From contig NZ_JAQQFV010000013.1 of the NCBI RefSeq assembly GCF_029675105.1, positions 124,001 through 188,000 on the forward strand: 64,000 bases of DNA, read 5' to 3'. Positions 1 through 8,232 of this stretch are shown one piece after another. Each line of letters opens with the position of its first letter. Positions within the stretch are counted from its first letter, which is position 1. The stretch comes from Nocardia anocheti. Its GTDB lineage: Bacteria; Actinomycetota; Actinomycetes; Mycobacteriales; Mycobacteriaceae. Under the pieces are notes generated by a model. That model made no database searches and had not been told where the DNA came from. It saw nothing but the letters and a program-made list of their open reading frames with translations. The position numbers and the translations under genes are program-made.

Positions 1-1241
1 CGCCCGCGCAGGGCGTGCTCGGCGGCCTTGGCCTCGTGCAGGGCCTTGGGGACCTCCGGGTCGCCCAGCCAGATGCCCAGGGCGGCCTCGTCCTCGGGGG
101 TCAGGGTGGTCAGATCGAGGTAGCCACCCTCACCGTCGGCGGCGGCCAACGCCAGGGCGCGCGCGTCACCGTTGACCGGAGTGCCGGTGCCGACAACCGA
201 GAGGCCGTGGCGCACACCGGGTTTCGCGTGTTCGGCCAGCCAGTCACCGACCGTGCCCGGCTCCACCACGGCACCGCTGATCTCGAACCCGGACTCGGCT
301 TCGGGCTCGGCCGAGCCGAGGGTGTCGAAGAGGCGGTCGCGCAGGACGCGGAACTCCAGGTCGTCGAAGAGCTGATGGATCTTCTCGCGGTCCCACGGCG
401 CCTGCGCGAGCTGATCGGGGGTGTAGGGCAGCGGGACCTCGCGCACCATCTCGGTGAGCTGACGGTTGAGCACCACGCTGGACAGGTTCGCGCGCAGCGC
501 GTCACCGACCTTGCCCTTCACCTGGTCGACCCGGTCGACCAGGGTGGCCAGGTCGCCGTACTCGCGGATCCACTTGGCGGCCGTCTTCTCGCCGACACCC
601 GGGATACCGGGCAGGTTGTCGCTCGGGTCGCCGCGGAGCGCCGCGTAGTCGGGGTACTGGGCGGGGGTGAGTCCGTATTTGGTCTCGACTTCGGCGGGGG
701 TGAAACGGGTGAGATCGGAGACGCCCTTGCGCGGGTAGAGGACGGTGACGTCGTCGTTGACCAGCTGGATGGAGTCGCGGTCGCCGGTGACGATGAGCAC
801 CCGGTACCCCTGCGCGGTGGCCTGGGTGGTGAGGGTGGCGATCACATCGTCGGCCTCGTAGCCGTCGATGGCCATGACCGGGATGCCGAGCGCGCCGAGC
901 ACGTCCTTGGTGAGTTCGACCTGGCCCCGGAATTCGTCGGGGGTGGCGCTGCGGTTGGCCTTGTATTCGGGGTATGCCTCGCTGCGGAAGGTCTTGCGCG
1001 ACACGTCGAAGGCCGCGGCCACGTGGGTGGGCTTCTCGTCGCGCAGCAGGTTGATCAGCATGGAGGTGAACCCGTACACGGCGTTGGTGGTCTGCCCGGT
1101 GACGGTTTTGAAGTTCTCCGCCGGTAGCGCGAAGAACGCACGGTAGGCGATCGAATGCCCGTCCAGGAGCAGCAGCGTCGGCCGCTCACCCCCGTCGGCG
1201 GTGGTCGTTGTCGATGCCTGAGCAGTCGTCGGTGAACTCAC
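1..1241 (-). CDS. polA: DNA polymerase I, N-terminal part (cut by window edge)
   Basis: This is the first ~413 residues of DNA polymerase I, which processes Okazaki fragments and fills repair gaps; the 3' end lies outside the window. The visible part is the 5'-3' exonuclease domain: an N-terminal LLLLDGHSIAYRAFF motif, the acidic stretch DGYEADDVIATL, TGDRDSIQLV, and the helix-3-turn-helix segment LRGDPSDNLPGIPGVGEKTA. I chose GTG at 1241 because a TACACT hexamer ends 7 nt upstream, which suggests a leaderless start. An in-frame ATG at 1247 is the alternative. The family assignment is certain; the exonuclease and polymerase domains beyond the edge cannot be checked. Confidence 0.96.
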   Translation of the reverse strand, partial: MSSPTTAQASTTTTADGGERPTLLLLDGHSIAYRAFFALPAENFKTVTGQTTNAVYGFTSMLINLLRDEKPTHVAAAFDVSRKTFRSEAYPEYKANRSATPDEFRGQVELTKDVLGALGIPVMAIDGYEADDVIATLTTQATAQGYRVLIVTGDRDSIQLVNDDVTVLYPRKGVSDLTRFTPAEVETKYGLTPAQYPDYAALRGDPSDNLPGIPGVGEKTAAKWIREYGDLATLVDRVDQVKGKVGDALRANLSSVVLNRQLTEMVREVPLPYTPDQLAQAPWDREKIHQLFDDLEFRVLRDRLFDTLGSAEPEAESGFEISGAVVEPGTVGDWLAEHAKPGVRHGLSVVGTGTPVNGDARALALAAADGEGGYLDLTTLTPEDEAALGIWLGDPEVPKALHEAKAAEHALRG

Positions 1242-1248
1242 CCACATG

Positions 1249-1254
1249 AGTGTA
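1249..1254 (-). promoter_or_regulatory. Candidate -10 hexamer of polA (leaderless)
   Basis: TACACT on the minus strand, 7 nt before GTG 1241. No Shine-Dalgarno sequence is visible, so the mRNA could begin at the start codon. No convincing -35 element was seen. Confidence 0.4.
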
Positions 1255-1393
1255 GGGACCACCACCGACACCCCCGTATCCCGCCACGGCCATGACCCGC
1301 AACCCCACAGAACCCCGACCCGACACACCAGCGCCCCGAACAAACCCGCCATGACCGCACTCCCAGCCCCGCACCCGCGACCCCGAGGAGCGG

Positions 1394-1504
1394 CGGCCGA
1401 CGAAGTCGGCCGGTCGCGGCCCGGGTCGCCGGTCAGGCGCCGTTTCGTAGGCGACGAAGGAGCAAGAAACGGTGCCTGACCGGCGGCCCCCCAGGGGGCC
1501 GCGA
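1394..1504. terminator. Cluster of three inverted repeats downstream of the liv operon
   Basis: The gap between polA and livGF contains three successive stem-loops: a short hairpin at about 1395-1411 (GGCCGAC/GTCGGCC), a pair of 18-nt arms at 1429-1446 and 1466-1483 with a single mismatch and a 19-nt loop, and a GC-only hairpin at about 1484-1503. They lie just after the livGF stop codon (minus strand), so they probably end liv transcription. The symmetry would also work on the plus strand. There is no U-tract, as is common in high-GC actinobacteria. Confidence 0.5.
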
Positions 1505-1530
1505 CTCGAGCGCGCCAGCGCTCCAAGAAC

Positions 1531-3324
1531 TCAGCCGAGGTAGGCCGACATGACCGCGGGGTCGGTGAGCAGGTCCGAGCCCGCCCCGGACTTGGTGACT
1601 TCGCCGGTCTCCAGGATGTAGGCGCGGTCGCTGCGGGTCAGCGCCTGCTGGGCGTTCTGCTCCACGAGCAGCACCGTGGTGCCCTGCCGGTTGATCTCGC
1701 TGATGATCCGGAAGATCTGCTGGATCACCATCGGCGCCAGACCCATCGACGGTTCGTCGAGCAGCAGCAGTTTCGGCCGCGCCATCAGCGCCCGGCCGAT
1801 GGCCACCATCTGCTGTTCGCCGCCGGAGAGAGTGCCGCCGACCTGTTTGCGGCGCTCGGCCAGGCGCGGGAACAGCTCGAAGATCCAGTCCAGGGTTTGC
1901 TGGTATTCGGCCTTCTGCTCGAAGGGCCTGCCGTAGCAGCCCATGTCGAGGTTCTCCAGCACCGTCATGCCGGGGAACACCCCGCGACCCTCCGGGGACT
2001 GGATGAGCCCGGCGACCACCCGGTCGTGGGCCTTCATGGTGGTGATGTCCTGGCCCTGGAACAGGATGCGGCCCGAGGTGAGCGGCAGCAGCCCGGACAG
2101 GGCCCGCATGGTGGTGGTCTTGCCCGCGCCGTTGGCGCCGAGCAGGGTGACCAGCTCCCCCGGCGACACCGACAGCGAGATCCCGTGCAGCGCTTCGATC
2201 CTGCCGTAGTGCACCACCATGTCGCGCACCTCGAGCAGCGGCTCGGGACTCGCGACGACGACCTCGGTGACCTGCTCGTCGGCCGATTCCACCACCACGG
2301 TGGCCGGTGACGGCGGCGGGCTCGCCCCCTCGGCGGCCGCGGCGTCGGCCTCCTCGCGGACCTCGGCGACGGTGTCGGCGTCGGGCACGCCCAGGTAGGC
2401 CGCGATCACCGCCGGGTCCTCGCGGACCTCGGCGGGCAGCCCGTCGGCGATCTTGCGCCCGAACTCGAGCACCACGATCCGGTCGGTGACGCCCATGACC
2501 AGGCGCATGTCGTGTTCGATGAGCAGCACGGTGTAGCCGTCGTCGCGGATTTTGCGGATCAGCTCCATGAGCGCGGACTTCTCGCTCGGGTTGAATCCGG
2601 CGGCCGGTTCGTCCAGGCACAGCAGCTTGGGTTCGGTGGCCAGCGCGCGGGCGATCTCGAGACGCCGCTGGTCACCGTAGGAGAGGTTGCGGGCCTTCTC
2701 CACCGCGCGCGGGGCGATACCGACGAACTCCAGCAGCGCCATGCCGCGTTCGATGGCGTCGCGTTCCTCCCTGCGGTGCTTGGGGGTGCGCAGGATGGCG
2801 CCGGGCACCGAGGTGGTGTGCCGGGCGTCGGTGCCGACGACCACGTTCTCCAGCGCGGTCATCTCGCCGAACAGGCGCACGTTCTGGAAGGTGCGCGCGA
2901 TGCCGAGACGGGTGATCTCGTTGCGTTTGGTCTTGGCCAACGGCCTGCCGTCGAAGTGCACACTGCCCGCGGCGGGCTTGTAGACACCGGTGATGGCGTT
3001 GAAGCAGGTGGTCTTGCCCGCGCCGTTGGGGCCGATCAGGCCCAGGATCTCGCCGCGGCGGATCTCGAAACTCACCCCGTCCAGGGCGGTCAGGCCGCCG
3101 AACTTCACCGTCAGACCGTCGGTGCGCAGCAGCGGCGCACCGACGGCGGTCTCGATCTCGCGGTGCGGGGCGACCACCTCGGCGACCGTCTCGGCGTCGG
3201 CGAGTTCGGGCAGGACCGCGGTGACATCCACGTCGGCGGCCGGTTCGACCTCCGGCGCGGGCTTGTACCCGGCCTTCATGTCCTCGTTGTCGTACAGCGC
3301 GTCCCCTGCGCCCGGCCCCGTCAT
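1531..3324 (-). CDS. Fused LivG-LivF ATPase of branched-chain amino acid ABC transporter
   Basis: A 597-residue protein with two complete ABC ATPase domains, where most bacteria have separate LivG and LivF. Residues 1-64 are an acidic extension. The LivG-like half has Walker A at ~98-106, the FQNVRLF region, signature LSYGDQRR (~214) and Walker B LLCLDEP. The LivF-like half has Walker A GANGAGKTT (~396-404), signature LSGGEQQ (~499) and Walker B LLLLDEP. They are joined by an acidic, Pro/Ala-rich linker (~314-360). There is no stop or frameshift between the halves. The ATG at 3324 overlaps the livM stop as ATGA, so translation is probably coupled. It should power uptake through the LivH/LivM pair encoded upstream. 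Confidence 0.93.
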   Translation of the reverse strand: MTGPGAGDALYDNEDMKAGYKPAPEVEPAADVDVTAVLPELADAETVAEVVAPHREIETAVGAPLLRTDGLTVKFGGLTALDGVSFEIRRGEILGLIGPNGAGKTTCFNAITGVYKPAAGSVHFDGRPLAKTKRNEITRLGIARTFQNVRLFGEMTALENVVVGTDARHTTSVPGAILRTPKHRREERDAIERGMALLEFVGIAPRAVEKARNLSYGDQRRLEIARALATEPKLLCLDEPAAGFNPSEKSALMELIRKIRDDGYTVLLIEHDMRLVMGVTDRIVVLEFGRKIADGLPAEVREDPAVIAAYLGVPDADTVAEVREEADAAAAEGASPPPSPATVVVESADEQVTEVVVASPEPLLEVRDMVVHYGRIEALHGISLSVSPGELVTLLGANGAGKTTTMRALSGLLPLTSGRILFQGQDITTMKAHDRVVAGLIQSPEGRGVFPGMTVLENLDMGCYGRPFEQKAEYQQTLDWIFELFPRLAERRKQVGGTLSGGEQQMVAIGRALMARPKLLLLDEPSMGLAPMVIQQIFRIISEINRQGTTVLLVEQNAQQALTRSDRAYILETGEVTKSGAGSDLLTDPAVMSAYLG

Positions 3325-4736
3325 CGCCCTGCTCCGATCGGTTCGGCCGTGGGCTTGCGCACGACCGCCTGATAAACCTGCCTGCCGTAGGTGAGCAGTT
3401 TCTGCCGCACCGGGAACAGACCCTGTGGCCGCAGAATCATCATCACCACCAGGGCGATGCCGAAGTAGAAGTACTTCAGGTCGCCGAGGGTCTGGGCGCC
3501 GCCCTTGCGGAACAGCAGCACGCTGCCCGCCAGCAGCAACCCGAAGACCACCGCGACGATCGACACCGTGATCACGCCCCGCCGGGCCCATACGCCGAGC
3601 GCGGCGCCGCGCCACCGCCACAGCAGCCACAGGCCGATCAGCAGCGCGACGTCGAGCCCGAGCAGCAGGTACCCGGTCGACTCGTTCGAGACCAACTGCA
3701 CCGACTGCAACCGCATCGGCAGATACGCGATGAGGAAGGCGCCCACGATCACGCCGAGCTTGTTGCCCGAGCCGCCGAGCACGACCGCGCACAGGAACAG
3801 CATCGACAGGATGATGTCGAACTGCTTGGGGTTGACGTAGGTGACCTGACCGGCGTACATGGCGCCGGACAGACCGCCGACCGAGGCGCCGATCACGAAG
3901 GCCCACAGCTTGAACTTGAAGGTCGGCACGCCCATGATCTCGGCGGCGTCCTCGTCCTCGCGGATCGCGACCCAGGAGCGGCCGACGCGGCTGCGCTCGA
4001 GATTGCCGATGATCAGCAGCACCACCACGACCAGCACCATGCCCAGCCAGAACCACCAGGTGCCGCTGTTGGCGGCCTGTAGCGGGTTGTTGCTGTCGGG
4101 ATCGCCGAGATTGCCCGGAGAGAAGACGCCACCGGGATGGGTCTCGGATTCGCCGACATCGGGGTAGGCGACCTTGGACAGGCCGAGGCTGCCATTGGTC
4201 AGCTCGGTGAGATTGTCGGCCATCAGGCGGACGATCTCACCGAAGCCGAGCGTCACGATGGCCAGGTAGTCGCCGCGCACGCGCAGGGTCGGCGCCCCGA
4301 GGATCAACCCGGCGAGGGCGGTGAGCGCGACCGCGATCGGCAGGCAGGCCAGCCAGGCCCAGCTGGGTTCGAGCCAGCCGCCGTCGGTCTGGTTCCACGG
4401 ACTGTTCGGACTGGTCAGCAGGGCCACGGTGTAGGCGCCGACGGCGTAGAAGCCGACGTAGCCGAGGTCGAGCAGGCCCGCCTGGCCGACCACGACATTG
4501 AGGCCGATGGCGATCAGCGCGTACATCGCGAACTGCGCCATCACGCCACCGAAGCTCACGCCGGGGGTGTCGATGATCGGCGGGGTGTAGATCGGCAGCA
4601 ACGCCAGCGCCAGGATGACCGGCACGCCGACGGCCCACTGGCCGGGGCGGGACAGTCCGTCCCACCAGGTGCGGATCGCGTCGCCGAGGCCGCGCCGTTG
4701 CGGAGTCTTGGCGGGGGTCTTCGTCAGGTCGGTCAT
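3321..4736 (-). CDS. livM: Branched-chain amino acid ABC permease LivM
   Basis: This 471-residue integral membrane permease is one of the two channel subunits of the liv transporter. It shows the LivM core: many hydrophobic helices, the GLLDLGYVGFYAVGAY segment, the PTLRVRGDYLAIVTLGFGEI motif and the cytoplasmic coupling segment with WVAIREDEDAAEIMG. It is longer than many LivM proteins because of an N-terminal basic tail and an insertion of ~40 polar residues before WFWLGMV. The ATG at 4736 overlaps the livH stop by 4 nt. It works with LivH and the fused ATPase next door; substrate choice (Leu/Ile/Val or other) is inferred from the family only. Confidence 0.93.
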   Translation of the reverse strand: MTDLTKTPAKTPQRRGLGDAIRTWWDGLSRPGQWAVGVPVILALALLPIYTPPIIDTPGVSFGGVMAQFAMYALIAIGLNVVVGQAGLLDLGYVGFYAVGAYTVALLTSPNSPWNQTDGGWLEPSWAWLACLPIAVALTALAGLILGAPTLRVRGDYLAIVTLGFGEIVRLMADNLTELTNGSLGLSKVAYPDVGESETHPGGVFSPGNLGDPDSNNPLQAANSGTWWFWLGMVLVVVVLLIIGNLERSRVGRSWVAIREDEDAAEIMGVPTFKFKLWAFVIGASVGGLSGAMYAGQVTYVNPKQFDIILSMLFLCAVVLGGSGNKLGVIVGAFLIAYLPMRLQSVQLVSNESTGYLLLGLDVALLIGLWLLWRWRGAALGVWARRGVITVSIVAVVFGLLLAGSVLLFRKGGAQTLGDLKYFYFGIALVVMMILRPQGLFPVRQKLLTYGRQVYQAVVRKPTAEPIGAGR

Positions 4737-5770
4737 GCGCGTGCCCTCCCCAGGCTCTCGCCGAGGATGCCGGTCGGCCGGAACATCAGCACGGTCACCA
4801 GCAGCACGAAGGCGACCACGTCACGCCATTCGTTGCCGAACAGGATCTGCCCGTACTGCTCGGCGACGCCGAGCAGCATGCCGCCGAGCAGGGCGCCGCG
4901 CAGGTTGCCGATACCGCCGAGCACCGCGGCGCTGAAGGCCTTGATACCGAGGATGAAGCCACCGGAGAAGATGATGCCGGTGGGGATGTAGAGCGTGTAG
5001 AGCATGGCGGCGGCACCGGCCAGCAGGCCGCCGATGAGGAAGGTCAGCACGATCACCCGTTCCCGCGAGACACCCATGAGGGTGGCGGTGTCGGGGTCCT
5101 GGGCCACCGCGCGGATGGCCCGGCCGAATTTCGTTCGGTTGATGACGATCTCGGTGGTGATCGCGAGCACGATGGCCGCGGCGAAGATCACCAGCGCCAC
5201 ATTGGTGACCTGCGCGCCGAGAAAGGTGAACTGCACCTTCGGCTCCACCAGCCGGATGCCGGTCTGGGCGTTGGAGCCGCCCAGGCCCGGCTTGATCTTG
5301 GGCAGGATGTAGTGCACGAACTCCTGGATCACGAACGACATGCCGATCGCGGTGATCAGGAAGGCCAGCGGTTTGGCGCCACGCCTGCGCAGTGGCCGGT
5401 AGGCGACCCGTTCCAGACCGATCGCGGCGATGCCCGAGACCAGCATGCCGAACAGCATGGCCAGGCCGAGGTAGAGCACCGTCAGCAGCACACCCTGGGA
5501 GTAGGCGTTACCGCTGGGCGCGAAGCCGAGCAGTTCCAGGCCCACATAGGTGCCGAACATGCCGAGCATGAAGATCTCGGAGTGGGCGAAGTTGATCAGC
5601 CGCAGCACACCGTAGACCAGGGTGTAGCCGACGGCGACCAGGGCGTAGATCGAGCCGTAGGTGAGACCGTCCACGGTCAGTTTCCAGAACTGGTCGATCA
5701 CGCCGGAAACGTTGAAATCGATGGACCCCTGCGCCAACAGGGTTACACCGAGCGATGCCGCTGATGTCAT
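4733..5770 (-). CDS. livH: Branched-chain amino acid ABC permease LivH
   Basis: A 345-residue membrane permease, the second channel subunit of the liv system. Family marks are GLTYGSIYALVAVGYTLVYGVLRLINFAHSE near the N-terminus, the EAA-like region with RAVAQDPDTATLMG, and the C-terminal LGGIGNLRGALLGGMLLG and FRPTGILGE. The first ~25 residues form an extra extracytoplasmic or helix-containing leader before the conserved start of the family. The ATG at 5770 has an A/G-rich site upstream, and the gene follows livK after a gap that holds a 15-bp stem-loop. Downstream livM is translationally coupled. Confidence 0.93.
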   Translation of the reverse strand: MTSAASLGVTLLAQGSIDFNVSGVIDQFWKLTVDGLTYGSIYALVAVGYTLVYGVLRLINFAHSEIFMLGMFGTYVGLELLGFAPSGNAYSQGVLLTVLYLGLAMLFGMLVSGIAAIGLERVAYRPLRRRGAKPLAFLITAIGMSFVIQEFVHYILPKIKPGLGGSNAQTGIRLVEPKVQFTFLGAQVTNVALVIFAAAIVLAITTEIVINRTKFGRAIRAVAQDPDTATLMGVSRERVIVLTFLIGGLLAGAAAMLYTLYIPTGIIFSGGFILGIKAFSAAVLGGIGNLRGALLGGMLLGVAEQYGQILFGNEWRDVVAFVLLVTVLMFRPTGILGESLGRARA

Positions 5771-5789
5771 GGTTTCTCTCGCGTCGGGC

Positions 5790-5824
5790 GAGCGGTGCGC
5801 GTGGTCTCACCACGCGCACCGCTC
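5790..5824. repeat. Perfect 15-bp stem-loop between livK and livH
   Basis: Arms 5790-5804 and 5810-5824 are perfectly complementary, with a 5-nt loop (TCTCA). The structure fills the gap between the livK stop and the livH start on the minus strand. There is no U-run after it, so it may protect the 3' end of livK mRNA or act as a partial terminator, giving more binding protein than permease. That role is inferred from other SBP-first operons. Confidence 0.6.
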
Positions 5825-5838
5825 CACACTCTCGGGGA

Positions 5839-7062
5839 CTACTTGACCTCGTACATCCAGATCTGGATGTTGGCCAGCTCGCCGGTCTCGCCCCACTTGT
5901 ACTCGCGGGCGACACCGGTGCCGGTGTAGTTACGGACGTAGTCGACCAGCTCGGCGCGGGTCACCTTGCCCGAGTCGATCCCCTTGAGCAGGATCGTGGT
6001 CAGGTCGTAGCCCTCGACGGAATAGACGCCGGGCGCCTGGCCGTTGAGTGCCTTGTACTCCGAGGCGAACTCGTCGGGCGCCGGGCTGCACGGGCACGAC
6101 AGCAGCGCGCCCTTGGACGAGGCACCGGCCTGGCGGACGAACTCCGGATCGTTGCTACCGTCGGCGGAGACGAAGGTGGCGTTCACGCCGCCGGAACGCA
6201 GCTGCTGCACGAACGGCGCGGCCTCGGCGTAGTACCCGGCGTAGAAGATGGCGTCGGGCGCGGCCGCCGACAGCTTCGACACCGCGGCGGAGAAGTCCTT
6301 GTCACCTTCCTTGACACTGACCGCGCAGGAGGCGTCGGCGGCCGGACCCGCGGCGGTGATGAAGGCCTGCGCCAGACCGGCACCGTAGTCGGTGTTGTCC
6401 TGCACGACGCAGATCTTCTTGTAGCCCTTCTCACCGGTCAGGTAGTTGGCCACGGCCGGGCCCTGCGAGTTGTCGTTGCCCAGGCCGCGGAAGAAGGTCT
6501 TCCAGCCGTTCTGGGTCAGCGTGGGGTTGGTGGCCGAGGCGGTCAGCGTGGGCATGCCCGCCTCGCTGAGGATCTGGCCGGTCGCCTTGGTCTCCCCGGA
6601 GAAGGTGGGGCCGATCAGGCCGATGATGCTGGGATCGCTGACGATGGTGGGGATCACCTGCGTCGCGATCTGCGGCTTGCCCTCGGTGTCGAACTGCTTG
6701 ACCTGGACCTGACAATCCGGGTTGGCCTTGTTGTGCTGGTCGAGCGCGAGCTTGACGCCGTTGATGATGTTGATGCCGAGCGCGGCGTTGCCACCGGTCA
6801 GCGGACCCGCCATCGCGATGGTCTGCGGCGCGCACTTGGCCTTGCCGTCACCGGCCGGGTCGGCGGCGGCGCCCGCGTCGGTCTGGGCCACGGCCTTGCC
6901 CTCGGTATCGAGCTGGACCACCGACTGGATCGAGAGATCGGTGTTGCCGCCACCGCCGCCGTCGGACGACTTGTCGCTGCATCCGGACAACACCAACGAC
7001 GCGGCAGCTCCGATAACCAGAACTCCCCGCGTCGAACGACTGCGCCATGTCGAACTGAGCAC
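5839..7062 (-). CDS. Branched-chain amino acid ABC substrate-binding lipoprotein
   Basis: A 407-residue LivK-type periplasmic-binding-fold protein that captures substrate outside the membrane and delivers it to LivHM. The N-terminus is a lipoprotein signal: basic n-region, hydrophobic stretch and lipobox LSGC with Cys28. The mature part has the family pattern of type-I binding proteins: QTIAMAGPLTG, IGLIGPTFSGETKATG, MPTLTASATNPTLT and the C-terminal VEGYDLTTILLKGI. The start is GTG at 7062, preceded by a good Shine-Dalgarno site (GAGGTGAGAC). It is first in the minus-strand liv operon. The ligand cannot be read from the sequence. Confidence 0.93.
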   Translation of the reverse strand: MLSSTWRSRSTRGVLVIGAAASLVLSGCSDKSSDGGGGGNTDLSIQSVVQLDTEGKAVAQTDAGAAADPAGDGKAKCAPQTIAMAGPLTGGNAALGINIINGVKLALDQHNKANPDCQVQVKQFDTEGKPQIATQVIPTIVSDPSIIGLIGPTFSGETKATGQILSEAGMPTLTASATNPTLTQNGWKTFFRGLGNDNSQGPAVANYLTGEKGYKKICVVQDNTDYGAGLAQAFITAAGPAADASCAVSVKEGDKDFSAAVSKLSAAAPDAIFYAGYYAEAAPFVQQLRSGGVNATFVSADGSNDPEFVRQAGASSKGALLSCPCSPAPDEFASEYKALNGQAPGVYSVEGYDLTTILLKGIDSGKVTRAELVDYVRNYTGTGVAREYKWGETGELANIQIWMYEVK

Positions 7063-7208
7063 GTCTCACCTCTATGTCCTGTGCTCCTCGGGTCCACCGA
7101 GGGGGCCGACCACGTTCAGCCCGGACAGAACATATCGCCGGATTGTTAGATCCGCATCACATTCGCATCATGTCGGATGCTTCGTGTCCAGTCGTAGTTC
7201 CCTTTATT

Positions 7209-7224
7209 GTTTCGCTTACGTAAA
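7209..7224 (-). promoter_or_regulatory. Possible GlnR-like half-box upstream of livK
   Basis: On the minus strand the sequence reads TTTAC-N6-GAAAC, matching one a-b half of the actinobacterial GlnR consensus (GTNAC-N6-GAAAC). It sits in an AT-richer stretch about 147-162 nt upstream of livK. The second half of the box is not clear, so this is a weak candidate for nitrogen control. Confidence 0.25.
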
Positions 7225-7247
7225 GTTTTCCGGCTTTCGCGCACGCG

Positions 7248-7865
7248 TCACTGCGGGGTGAGGTTCTCCAGCACGACTTCGGCGACCGCCTTCATCGTGG
7301 TGCGCCGATCCATCGCGGTGCGCTGAATCCATTTGAACGCCTGCGGTTCCGACAGCCCCTGCGTCTGCATCAGCACGCCCTTCGCGCGCTCGACGAGCTT
7401 GCGGGTCTCCAGGCGATCCGACAGATTCGCGACTTCGGTTTCCAGCGCGGCGATTTCATGGAAACGACTGGCCGCCAGTTCGATCGCGGGCACCAGATCG
7501 GATTTGGTGAACGGCTTCACCAGGTAGGCCATGGCCCCCGCGTCACGGGCCCGCTCGACCAGGTCGCGCTGGCTGAACGCGGTCAGGATGACCACGGGCG
7601 CAACACGTTTCGTCGCGATCTCGGCGGCGGCGTCGATCCCGTCGCGGCGCGGCATCTTGACGTCCATGATCACCAGATCCGGCCGCAGCTCCTCGGCCAG
7701 TTCCACGGCCTGCTGCCCGTCGCCCGCTTCCCCGACGACGTCGTAGCCCTCTTCCTTGAGCATCTCCACCAGGTCCATGCGGATCAGGGCTTCGTCCTCG
7801 GCGACGACGACGCGCTTGGCGACCGTCTCACGCGCTGCGCCCGCGCCCCCTGCATTCGTGCTCAT
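7248..7865 (-). CDS. pdtaR: ANTAR-domain response regulator PdtaR
   Basis: A 205-residue two-component response regulator, the same length as M. tuberculosis Rv1626. Residues ~18-135 are a receiver domain with acidic pocket EDE (~23-25), phospho-acceptor Asp68 in VIMDVKMP, a conserved Thr/Ala region and Lys117 in LVKPF. Residues ~145-203 are an ANTAR RNA-binding domain (LVERAKGVLMQTQGLSEPQAFKWIQ). Its usual partner is the histidine kinase PdtaS, which is not in this window. ANTAR proteins act by antitermination or RNA binding rather than on DNA. The start ATG 7865 has GAGGGG upstream. Confidence 0.95.
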   Translation of the reverse strand: MSTNAGGAGAARETVAKRVVVAEDEALIRMDLVEMLKEEGYDVVGEAGDGQQAVELAEELRPDLVIMDVKMPRRDGIDAAAEIATKRVAPVVILTAFSQRDLVERARDAGAMAYLVKPFTKSDLVPAIELAASRFHEIAALETEVANLSDRLETRKLVERAKGVLMQTQGLSEPQAFKWIQRTAMDRRTTMKAVAEVVLENLTPQ

Positions 7866-8035
7866 AGGTACGACCCCTCTGGATTTCCGATGCCGATGTA
7901 AAGAGTACCTTTCGTTTCCGCGCGCAATGCCGCGAGCTGCGCAGAAACCGCGGGTGAACGCGAGTGCGAGGACATCGCGCGGGCCCCGCGACAGATACTC
8001 CCCCGCGGAGCGCGGCCGATGCCGCGCTTCCGCCG

Positions 8036-8122
8036 TGGTGCCGAGTGTGGGACTCGAACCCACACGTCCTTTCGGACAACGGTTTTTGAGACCGTCGCGT
8101 CTGCCAGTTCCGCCAACCCGGC
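8036..8122 (-). tRNA. tRNA-Leu(CAA), CCA encoded
   Basis: On the minus strand a class II tRNA of 84 nt plus an encoded CCA folds well. The acceptor stem GCCGGGT pairs with ACTCGGC. The anticodon stem ACGGT/ACCGT encloses the loop CTCAAAA, giving anticodon CAA (reads UUG). A long variable arm around TTGTCCGAAAGGAC and a T-loop TTCGAGT with stem GTGGG/CCCAC are clear. Discriminator is A. Long variable arm and identity elements fit leucine. Confidence 0.95.
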
Positions 8123-8232
8123 GCACCGCGGTCACTATAGCGTCTCGGCGCGCCGTGGCGCGAACCGCCGTCGAACCGGAACCCCCGCGGCACCGTAGTA
8201 CCAGGAAAGCCTCCCGGCGGAAGGGCACGAAC

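Noticed and set aside
2512..3372. Long open frames on the strand opposite livGF
   Set aside because: They mirror the codons of the ABC gene; the products are Arg/Gly/Val-rich without motifs, as expected for antisense frames in GC-rich DNA.
3325..4056. Upstream extension of the fused LivG-LivF frame
   Set aside because: This in-frame stretch lies inside livM and has the composition of an out-of-frame shadow; ATG 3324 with the ATGA overlap is the sensible start.
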